In this document: one piece after another, positions 55,411 to 64,000 of the stretch | Numbering within the stretch: position 1 is the first letter of the stretch | Layout: every line of letters begins with the position of its first letter | Assembly (NCBI GenBank): GCA_949825045.1 | Contig: OX463813.1 | Location: forward strand, 28,378,001 to 28,442,000 | Reading direction: 5' to 3' | Source of the DNA: Argyresthia goedartella | Taxonomy: Eukaryota; Arthropoda; Insecta; Lepidoptera; Argyresthiidae | Length of the DNA: 64,000 nucleotides | Program-made: the position numbers and the translations under genes | Notes under the pieces: model-generated | Told to the model about the DNA's origin: nothing | Databases searched by the model: none | Seen by the model: the letters and a program-made list of their open reading frames with translations, nothing else

Positions 55411-55528
55411 GAAGATAGTCAACACCGTTAGTTGATAAACTAACGCGGTAGTTGATCAACTATAGGCAGATAGTAAACCAGACCGACCTTAATGCCGCCA
55501 CACCTATGTCATTATTGGTTGGGTTTAA

Positions 55529-56389
55529 ATGCAGTGCAGTTTCATGACCTTATTGCACCAAGAGACACCAAATGCTAATGTAGCCAAGATGAGAACAAGC
55601 GACAGTAACGAAAAGCTATCCACGTTATTTGAAATGCCGAGGAGCACATTAGAGCGATACATGGGAAAGGCTAGAAATTGTTTGGCACAACAGTTAGTTC
55701 CAATGTATTTGTGATTATTACATATGCCAGTACAAGAGATTGCAGCACGCAACACATTAATTTCAGAAGGATTTTATGGAAACTTGCAAGCTTCTGATGA
55801 TGAGAAGCCAGCTATTGTTATTTGTGATGCAACATATGTTTATGTGCAAAACAGCAGCAATTATCTGTTCCAGAAAGAAACCTACAGTTTGCACAAACAC
55901 CTAAAATTGGTAACACCCTTCATGATTGTGTACTGTGATGGACATATTCTTGATTGTATAGGTCCATTCAGTGCGACTGTGAATGATGCTACGATAATGT
56001 CACATGAGTTATAAATCCAGAAGGATCCTTGAAAGCATACTTTCGCCAAGGCGACGTATTCATCCTTCATAGAGGATTCAGAGATGTGGTTCCTGAACTG
56101 TAGGAATATGGATACTATGCCCATATGCCAGAATCGATTTTAGACGGAGAACATCAGCTTACAACCGAACAAGCAAATAAAAAAAGATGTATTACAATGT
56201 GCAGATGGGTGGTTGAAGTTTCAATGGGAGAATGAAAATAGATTTTAAGCTATTCAGGCAAGAATATTTCAAAAGAGCTCGCAACCATCTTATGGAAGAC
56301 TTCAGAATTGGCTGCGCGCTAATTAATAAATTCCACCCTGTCATTATGGACATCCCTAACGCTCAAGAATATTTACACATTGCCTTCAT
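55529..56389 (+). pseudogene. PIF/Harbinger-type (DDE_Tnp_4) transposase, N-terminal part
   Basis: The reading includes MPRSTLERYMGKARNC (helical DNA-binding region), then the DDE core: AIVICDATYVYVQNSSNYLF, MIVYCDGHILDCIGPFS and NDATIM. In-frame TGA at 55712-55714, further stops near 56011 and 56101, and a frame change before 56232 show decay. The C-terminal part continues at 59067 after a nested insertion. I recognise the family by the DATY-x-Y-x-Q-x-S-x-NY-x-FQK pattern. Confidence 0.75.
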
Positions 56390-56972
56390 CATTCATCATT
56401 TCAGCCTGTTAACGTCCACTGCTGAACATAGGCCTCTCCAATCGCACTCCAGCGTGACCGGTCCGTAGCCACCTGCATCCAACGAGATCCAGCGATCCTC
56501 ACCAGGTCGTCGGTCCATCTCGTAGGTGGCCGACCCACACTGTGCTTGCCAGTACGTGGTCTCCATTCAAGGACCTTTTTGCCCCATCGGCCATCCGATC
56601 TTCGCGCTATGTGGCCTGCCCATTGCCACTTCAGCTTGCTTATCCTACGGGCTATGTCAGCAACTTTGGTTCTTCTACGGATCTCCTCATTTCTGACTCG
56701 ATCTCGTAGAGAAATACCAAGCATAACCCTTTCCATAGCTCGCTGCGCGACATTGAGCCTCTGAAATAGTCCTTTTGCACCACGTCTCAGAGCCGTAAGT
56801 AATCACTGGCAACACACACTGATTGTACACCTTAGTCTTCAGGCACTGAGGGATTTTGGACGAGAAGACGTTGCGTAATTTACCGAACGCTGCCCAACCT
56901 AGTTGGATCCGTCTACTGACCTCTCTCTCAAATTTGGACTTACCTAATCGGACTGCCTGTCCCAGGTATATA

Positions 56973-58282
56973 CAAAGTCAAGTCATAAGTTCTGTCACAT
57001 GTGCAATATGAAATAATTTAGACATGTTTATTATTTATGTAAACATTTATATAGCAAAATGAACTTAATAAAACATAGATTCCTATGGTAATAAAGTTTA
57101 TTCAAAATGACCCACGCGATTTTGAATACAGGCCTTTATTCTGCGCGGCCAGTTGTCTATCGCAGCACGAACGAGGTCCATGTCAATATCGGCGGCTGCC
57201 TTAATTAAGGACGCCTTGAGTGACTCCAAATCAGGATGAGGCTTTGAGCAGGCCTTTTCCTCCAAGTGTTGCCATATCTTGTAATCTAACGGACTCAAAT
57301 CTGGACTGGAGGAGGGCCAGTCTTCGTGCCGGATGAAGTCGATTTCACGCGCCGCCAGCCAGTCTTGTGTGCTTTTCGCTCTATGAGCTGGCGCAGAATC
57401 TTGTTGGAATACCCAGTGCCTGTTATTAAACATGGTATGAGAAACAGGTTCCACAAGGTTCTTGAGGACTGTATTTTGATACACAACTGCATTCGTTTTT
57501 ACGCCTTTCTCACAAAAATGTACCTCAGTTAAGCCCCAATACGAGACTCCCAACCAAACCATGAGCGAGGATGGAAAATGACCTCGTTGGACACGCGGAA
57601 TACGGTTGCTCGCTTCTTCACTGCTGTGTTCGTACACCCTTATCATTTTGTTTGTTGTAGCTCTCTTCCACGGTGAAAATTTTTTTATCCGAAAAAATAA
57701 TTTCCCGATGCTTTTTTCCCGCGTACCGCTTCAACAAAGCGCGGCATCTCTTCAGTCTCAGGTCCATTAAACGAGCGTCCAAACGATGTCCTGTTTTTCT
57801 TCGATATGCCCTAAGCCTTAAGTCTTCATTTAACACCCTTTTCACCGTGGTCCTGCTTTACCCCATCTGAAGGGCCAACAGTTTCTGCTTACGTATGGGA
57901 TTTCTTTGAATTCGCGCCTTCACAGCTTTTATCACTGCTGGAGTCCTAACAGAGCGAGGGCGACCACTTCTTGACCTGTCATCTACACTAGAGTCTTCAT
58001 TGTATCGTTTTATGGTACGATAAACGAATCTTTTGGTTATATTAAAAATTTTCAGTAAGTCGAAAATCTGAATTGGCGCGTAACCGCAACGATGCAAAGC
58101 AATAACTGCGACACGGTCTTCTTTAAGTGTCCACTCCATATTTAAAAATGAGGAAAATTCTAAAAAGTACACATTTTTATTTTCACGAAAAATTCGAAAT
58201 TCGAATTCAATAAACTTTTTTGTGGCCAGCGTTCTAAATTCAAAAGTTTTTATTGCGTGACAGAACTTATGACCTGACTATG
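56973..58282 (-). mobile_element. maT/mariner-like (DD37D) transposon
   Basis: 1310 bp, with 26-bp terminal inverted repeats (56973-56998 and 58257-58282, two mismatches) containing gtcataagttctgtcac, and TA at both borders. It carries one broken transposase gene. Confidence 0.9.
57098..58139 (-). pseudogene. maT-type transposase, broken
   Basis: Starts MEWTLKEDRVAVIALHRCGY with a paired helix-turn-helix region and the linker RSRSGRPRSVRTP. TAA at about 57858 and a frameshift near 57640 interrupt it. Catalytic segments: IIFSDKKIF (first D), WVFQQDSAPAHRAKS (second D) and SPDLSPLDYKIW (third D). There are 37 residues between the second and third aspartates, the DD37D signature of maT elements. 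Inactive copy. Confidence 0.88.
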
Positions 58283-59066
58283 TATATTCGTCAACAACTT
58301 CGAGAGTAGAGTTTCCAACAGTTAGTGCGGTGGGTGCAACATGGACGTTGAACATGACCTTCGTTTTGTCCATGTTCATTTAAAGACCCACTTGTTGAGA
58401 AACTCTATTGAGGTCATCGAGCATTTTTCCAAGATCTTCAAGCGACTCAGCCATGACTACTATATCGTCGGCAAATCGAAGGTGAGTGATGTATTCGCCG
58501 TTGATATTGATGCCTAGTCCTTGCCATTCCAGGAGCTTGAAGGAATCCTCCAGCAGCAGTAAACAGTTTCGGAGATATTACATCTCCCTGTCTTACTCCT
58601 CTCTTTAGGGGTATTTCCTTCGTGGAATGCTCCTGTACTCGAACTGACATGGTGGCGTTGTTATACAAGCACTTCAGCACTTCAACGTACCAATAGTCAA
58701 TACGGCATCGCTTGAGAGATCTAAGAACAGCCCATGTTCCGAGGGCAATCGAGGGCTTTCTCATAGTCCACAAACGCCAAGCATAATGGGCGATTATACT
58801 CTTCAGTCTTTTGTATAATCTGCCGAAGCGTATGTATGTGGTCTATGGTGCTATAGCCCAATCGGAAACCGGCTTGTTCGGTAGGCTGGAAGTCATCGAG
58901 CCTGTGTTCGAGACGGTTCGTGATAACTCTCGAGAACATCTTATAGACGTGGCTCAGCAGTGTTATGGGCCTGTAGTTCTTCAGTAAGGTTTTGTCACCT
59001 TTTTTGAAGAACAGTACCACAATACCCCTGTTCCACGCCTCAGGCGTTGCCTTGATCAGGCTTCAT

Positions 59067-59546
59067 TTACCCAATCATTTGGGCAACTTCATACCAACCG
59101 AAGACATGAACAGGAGACGAGCAGCTATCCAAACCATTGATGGAAACAATCGCTATTTAGAACGGTACCCCCGTCTGACTCTGGAAGACTTAAAAATGCA
59201 GGCACTGGGCACCTATCAGCTGAAACAATCTAGGTCCTATTATAGGGAGCATGTTTGACAAAATGGAACGTATTTAATTGAAATAAATGACCAAATCGAA
59301 GATGATCTTCCCCTTGCCATGAGATCAAACAATTCATATTTGATTAGGGGCAGAATTAGGTCCAGGCATATCGGCAGTACAACATACTACACATACTTGC
59401 TAATAAGCAGTGACGAACAATACGAAAACAGCTTAAATGCCATGGAAGGCTACTATTGCAGCTGCCTGGTGGGAAACCGAACAGTCGGCTGTTGTGCCCA
59501 TATAATAAATGACAGTGACTTGATATTTAAGTTGGGCACGGTATAA
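59067..59546 (+). pseudogene. Harbinger-type transposase, C-terminal part
   Basis: Continues the gene broken at 56389: LPNHLGNFIPTEDMNRRRAA, then LGTYQLKQSRSYYREHV, an in-frame TGA at 59256-59258, and YLIRGRIRSRHIGSTTYYTY. It ends in a SWIM-like zinc motif YYCSCLVGNRTVGCCAH. This C-terminal module is usual for this transposase group in insects. Confidence 0.75.
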
Positions 59547-59840
59547 CGACGTCTACGCCACAGCACAGTTTCTTGATAATATTTTTGATGAATTTGTTTA
59601 AGAAAATGAATTAAAAAAAATTTTTTTTTTACTATCTCCCAACAATTACATTGAAATTATATTTATATATGATAACTACACATCCCCAGTAACTAGTAGA
59701 CTAAATATTATGCTGACACAAAAATATTTGTGGCGATACTGAAGGTCATAGCCCCATGGGCATTCTCCTTTCTGCGCGGGACTAGTGTACAGGGCGTAAC
59801 AGAAAGGTTTAGTCATATTTTAGGAGTTTGTAATTGGTAT

Positions 59841-60001
59841 CATTCTGAACAACTTTCACTATGAAACCGATTTGATCAGAGCAACTTTATTGTTCACTTT
59901 TCCATACAATACAGCTGATCGCCCGGCCTAGACTATATGGAGAAGTCAAAATTAAAGTTGCTCAGATCACATCGGTTTCATAATGGAAGTTGTTTAGAAT
60001 T
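59841..60001. mobile_element. MITE, family copy 2
   Basis: 161 bp with terminal inverted repeats of about 50 bp (attctgaacaactttcacta at the left; complement at the right). Related to 48278-48433. Confidence 0.82.
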
Positions 60002-60604
60002 ATGTCCCTAACAACCCCCTTAAATATGACTATACCTTTTTGTTACACCCATAGTATGTACATATATTCTTATTTGTCAAAAACAAAAACTCAAATATTG
60101 CATAACGTATATGTACAAGCTAAGGTTTGCCAAACTCTACAAGCCCCCCAGCAAACTTCAATTGTATGGCAACAAACATAACATATTCTCGCAAGCTGTT
60201 TACACGGCGGTGATTGCGAACCTTGGCAAATCAGCCTCAGCATGTCAAATGGGAAGTACCATGTAAAAAAGCGAGTCTATCTCTAGGAGGAGGTTAGTTG
60301 CTTCCAAGAAACCAGAATGGAATGTACATGTTTAATAACATCAAATAAACCATTTGTCCAATAGAGGCTAGTTAATTAGGAGCCTACTATCCGGTAAAAC
60401 AAAGATATCAGATACTCACATAAAGATTCTCAGGGGATGAGCCCGTCATAACCACCATTAATACGGCTAATGTATCAGAAAATTCGCACCTCATACAGCG
60501 TATAGCCTATAGCGTATAGTATATATATGAGTATGCTTTACTTTTCGGCCAAAGCCGCATCGTTGGTACAGTTCGCACCAAGTTTATTCGTGTTTGAGAG
60601 AGCT
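60002..60604. other. No gene seen
   Basis: Non-coding. The stretch 60568-60612 (gttcgcaccaagttt, agagctgtgacc) is the reverse of a short repeat also at 19328-19380 and 41636-41725. Confidence 0.4.
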
Positions 60605-60720
60605 GTGACCGGAGTAGGGGTTGTTTTTAGTCCGTTTACTACATGAGCTGATGCGCGCTTAGTTTATAGGGACCCGGGCATAGCAGGGAGGACTGACTCC
60701 TGGGCATGGCTAATTAAATT
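60605..60720 (+). mobile_element. 3' UTR relative of the full-length RTE-like LINE
   Basis: Shares ggttgtttttagtccgt, catagcagggagg and gactcctgggcatgg with the 3' UTR of the element at 33938-38818 (there antisense). Confidence 0.7.
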
Positions 60721-60782
60721 CGGAAACTCGGACAGGGGCCTTGCTTACGAAGTCATTACAAGTGTACTATAGAGTAATGTCA

Positions 60783-60802
60783 CCCCCCCCCCCCCCCCCC
60801 CC
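60783..60802. repeat. Homopolymer C run, 20 bp
   Basis: Twenty consecutive C bases. Its length may be unreliable in assembly. Confidence 0.9.
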
Positions 60803-61009
60803 GCAGCACAAGTCCCGTAGGAACTGACTCAGTTAAGCACTATGGGTGTAAATATGTATTTGTACGCAAAGTCACAGACAGTTCCGCCAGAACTTTCCAA
60901 CATATATGTGAAAGGGCAGCTGCTTTGCTGGCAATCAACATTTTTTCCAAGCAATATTATGTCTTAACAGGGGAATCCTAAGACTTGTGTTGTAACTTGA
61001 CTCAAACAA

Positions 61010-61262
61010 ATTAAAAAAAAATAGCCCTTTAATGTCCTCATTGAGGGGTACGAGCCTTTACCCAGATACGAGTAAAATGTTGCCATGCTCCAGCACGTTG
61101 TCTCAGTGCGGGCTTACGGAGGGTTTAGGCTAGTTACCAACCCGACTGACAGAAGTTATCAAGCTGCCCTATTAGGGCCCCTGACACAGCTTTACGACTA
61201 CTACCTCCGAGTAGTGATAGTAGCCAGGACATGCACTGCAGCTTAACGTGTCATCTGCAACA
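61010..61262 (-). mobile_element. tRNA-derived SINE, antisense, decayed
   Basis: Body segments ttaatgtcctcattgagggg, gcctttacccagatacgagta and tgtctcagtgcggg match the SINE at 53290-53543. An extra segment at about 61130-61195 is not in the other copy. Confidence 0.7.
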
Positions 61263-61799
61263 CGGAAACGTCGGAAACAAGCCAATAGAAACGGACGCCC
61301 ATCTCAGCCAGATGTTGCTACCCGCACGATCGTTTCGGCATCCAATACCGCTAGAAATAAATAATTTTGAATTATTGTTGCTAATTTACTTTACTATCAA
61401 CTTATATCTGACTTTGCTTGTTCCGATCGCCAGTCAAGTGTCCCGAGGTTCCAAACATCCAACTAAAGACATGCATTTTCCCAAGCTCTCGGGATATCAG
61501 CCGAAATGGCCGAAACAAGTCAAAGTCCAACCCTAGCGTCGCAAACATTCCTACCGCGATAACAAAGAGCGAAATCTCTCTAACCCCGAAAATATCCGGA
61601 AATGGCGAAAAAACACACAAAGGGCTTATACTGTGTTTATAAAAAATATGTAAAACAATGGGACGCAAAAGACCCATGTCAAACAGAGCTTGCTTAGATT
61701 TTTATGGGCTGTACACGTGTAGACTGGCTGAAGGGAAAGCTCAGAACAAGTTACTTGTTTTCAATATCTTTTCTTTTTGGTGCATTTATCAGTCTGGTC
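61263..61799. other. No gene seen
   Basis: Short open frames occur on both strands but have no recognisable domain and no matching splice context. Confidence 0.35.
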
Positions 61800-61990
61800 T
61801 AGTGATTTGATTTCTTGATTAATTGAATGAGAGAATGAAAAACTAATTAAGCGAATGAAAATTAATTAACTAACCAAATTACCAGAAATGAGCGAAAAAT
61901 ACTGAATTGCGCTACAAAATGATTTAAATGGGTAACAATTAATGATTGGTTTAGCCAACGTTTATTGAGTTTACGAAATTATCAACGTTG
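61800..61990 (+). repeat. Dispersed repeat shared with 27470-27630
   Basis: Shares gcgaatgaaaa, aaatactga and ggtttagccaacgtttattg with 27470-27630. Confidence 0.5.
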
Positions 61991-62284
61991 GTTGGGATCT
62001 GATGTTGGGATCATGGAGAAATCTATTTCTCCATGATCCCAACCCTTTAATGAATGAAGACACGGTATGATTTGTTTCAAATGGGGTTTTATTGCAGTCC
62101 AGTCTTACTGAAATGTTTTTGGTGATAGAGAGGTTTCCTCACGGTGGTTTCCATCATCGATATAATATCCGTATAATGTACATGATAAATACCTTATCTC
62201 AGTGGCAGATGGTCAGCAACGGGATTTGAAGCGTGCCAGACGCGCGATGTCACCACTTGCACACGGACGTTCTTCGACCCAGTA

Positions 62285-62815
62285 TATAATAAACCCCGGT
62301 GAGACGTAACACTGAACAACTTCTGACTGTGTGTCGATTGTTGCGAGGCGACAGTGACTGCGCGACGCTTGTCAGTGCGGTATGCGCGTTATTTGTGCCT
62401 GAGAATTACGTACGCGGGCGCAGGCACCAGCTGCTAGCGGGCGGCTCGCACCGCACGGTGGCGCGCCGGCAGTCTCCGCTTGTCCGGGCGCGGGACAGCC
62501 TGAATGTTCTGTTGGCGTTAGCACCACTGAACGATCTGTTTGGTGATGCATGGAGGGACATTGTGCGAATGTGTGGCAGGTTCTGCGAGATGATGGAATG
62601 ACAGTAATGTCAAATTATAACATTGAATTTGGTTTTTTATTAATTGATTTAATTGATTTATGATTGATGACATATTGTGAATTTTAATTTGGATTGTAAA
62701 TATTTTATTTTATTGGTATATATCTGTAATTTATGTCGATTTGGCCTCGGCTGTCAAGGCATAGATAAATTATGTTAATAAATAAATAAAAAAATAAAAA
62801 ATATATATATTGGGT
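62285..62815 (+). mobile_element. Probable LINE 3' end
   Basis: An open stretch to TGA at 62599-62601 includes VPENYVRGRRHQLLAGG and ARDSLNVLLALAPLNDLF. This resembles the C-terminal tail of a lepidopteran LINE ORF as I remember it. An AT-rich 3' UTR and an AATAA-repeat tail (62778-62815) follow. GC-rich relative to its flanks. Confidence 0.45.
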
Positions 62816-62947
62816 AGTGTTGTAAACTTATTGCCGTAAATGCAGGATTTAGTTGACAAAAATACTGATTTTGCCTTTGCCTGACAACTTTACTGAATTG
62901 CGTATAAATATTGGTTGTGTCTGACATAATAGCTGAAAAGAAATCTG

Positions 62948-63366
62948 AAAAACCGGTCAAGTGCGAGTCTAAATCGCACACGAAGGGTTCCGTACCACCG
63001 TTCAATGGAAGCGATGGTGTGTAGTGAATAGTTTGGATTTTACACAGCAAAATATTGTTTACAAAGTTATTGGTGCGGTTGCTTTCACACTCCATGTATG
63101 TAACCAAGTGCATCCATAAGTTTGTATGTGGTATTGAAAGAATTGTTGTATGGGAGCCCCCTTAAATATTTCTTTTATCCTGTTTTTTAGTATTTGTTGT
63201 TATAGCGGCAACAGAAATACATAATCTGTGAAAATTTCAACTCTCTAGCTAGCTAGGTTCTTGAGATACAGCCTGGTGACAGACGGACGGACGGACGGAC
63301 GGACGGACAGCGAAATCTTAGTAATAGGGTCCCGTTTGGAACCCTTCGAGTACGGAACCCTAAAAA
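62948..63366 (-). repeat. Dispersed repeat with agggttccgtac ends, antisense
   Basis: Begins ccggtcaagtgcgagtc, ends gtacggaaccctaaaa, with a ggac-repeat run near 63285-63308. Nearly full length; the counterpart at 29010-29416 has an extra palindrome. Confidence 0.7.
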
Positions 63367-64000
63367 CGGCAACTTGAAATCCATAATTCGAGTAACATAA
63401 AGTAGAAAACGGGCGTTGGATTTTATTTTGCCAATAAGCGATAGTTGGCTAAACCATACAGTATTTTTTTCGCGCTATTCAGTTTTTTATTCGCGCGTTC
63501 TATTATTTACCTCTCAAAATACAGGAAATCTTTACACCTATTACAAATATTAAATGTACTGGGAATTCACATCGTGTTTGATCAGTAATGTAAGCCAGAA
63601 AATAACATCTGCCGTAAAATAACATCGGATTTATTTCTACATATTTTTCTGAATTTTCGTGCTAAAAATGCTTGTCAAAAACATTCGCGGGTGTTTGTTT
63701 GGCAGAAATTTTGAGGTTACAAACATTATATGTTATGCTTATGACATGTTCAGGAACATACCTCTATACAACTGAGGTTTGAACCTCTTTAACGTTATCT
63801 ATGTAGAAGAGAAGTTACGTACGTACGTAAGTACGCTCGTTGATTATTAATAAACAAGGATGTATGACAAGCTCATAGGAAGTGGAGGTATTTAGTCTCT
63901 GCCTACCCCTATTCTACGAAGAAGGCATGATATGTTTTCGTGGCGCGAGACTTCAGTGCGGGATCGGCATAGCATGTAATGTGGCCCCTTCCGCGCCTAA
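63367..64000. other. Repeat remnant, then DNA with no feature
   Basis: 63410-63520 is an inverted copy of the 27470-27630 repeat. The rest, to the window end, shows no supported gene; an acgt-rich short repeat is at 63818-63835. Confidence 0.4.

Larger units (their letters stand above)
56390..59060 (-). mobile_element. 5'-truncated RTE LINE, split by a maT element
   Basis: On the minus strand it begins FFKKGDKTLLKNYRPITLLS (about 59010), then TEQAGFRLGYSTIDHIHTLR, VDYEKALDC, LKRGVRQGDVISPKLF and HLRFADDIVV. It is interrupted at 58283-56972 by a maT element and resumes with RDRVRNEEIRRRTKVADIAR and PRTGKHSVGRPPTRWTDD. The 3' end has the RTE terminus with ATG-type repeats at 56390-56405. cttcat repeats at 56384-56389 and 59061-59066 look like the target duplication. 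Frames are broken. Confidence 0.85.

Noticed and set aside
60783..60802. C homopolymer as a functional element
   Set aside because: A simple run of uncertain length, most likely slippage or an assembly issue.
62299..62601. 100-codon plus frame as a host gene
   Set aside because: No splice context, followed by a retroposon-like 3' UTR and AATAA tail; better explained as a LINE end.

Overview
The window looks like nuclear DNA of a moth or butterfly (Lepidoptera). It is AT-rich, intron-rich and dense in insect transposable elements: a BEL/Pao LTR element, RTE-like and Jockey/CR1-like LINEs, a piggyBac very close in type to the cabbage-looper IFP2 element, a mariner-like maT element, a PIF/Harbinger-type element, tRNA-derived SINEs and several MITEs. 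It also carries the dispersed repeat with the core agggttccgtac that I associate with lepidopteran genomes. No bacterial, organellar or CRISPR features are seen.

One host gene is present. Seventeen exons of a sidestep-family (Side) axon-guidance type cell-surface protein lie on the minus strand from 53163 down to about 18027. In transcript order they encode the end of one Ig domain, three further Ig domains, a fibronectin type III domain, a transmembrane segment and a cytoplasmic tail with the family motif DKNPDIIP. All splice phases agree from exon to exon. The signal peptide and first Ig domain lie outside the window or were not found, and the true 3' end is uncertain (candidate terminal exon 14581-14766).

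Almost everything else is mobile DNA. (1) 577-8833 is a BEL/Pao element with two 542-bp LTRs, an ATATA target duplication and broken gag/pol; a LINE 3' end is inserted in pol (6174-7160). (2) 10-20 kb holds MITEs, SINE pieces and antisense LINE 3' ends. (3) 21.7-26.4 kb is a broken two-ORF LINE in a sidestep intron. (4) 33938-38818 is a complete RTE-like LINE with a 14-bp target duplication. Its two ORFs share one frame and are separated only by a TAG followed by CAATCA, the known leaky-stop context. (5) 48841-51302 is a piggyBac remnant with an uninterrupted 600-codon transposase. (6) 54093-54597 is a solo BEL LTR. (7) 55529-59546 is a Harbinger-type transposase gene split by an RTE fragment, itself split by a maT element. 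(8) 60-64 kb holds SINE, MITE and LINE remnants.

The most unusual features are the possible programmed stop readthrough in the intact LINE; a window-wide population of perfect palindromes with arms of 12-28 bp and spacers of 0-12 bp, several of which interrupt repeats whose unbroken copies are also in the window; and an in-frame 120-bp duplication of the sidestep FN3 exon end that keeps both splice donors.
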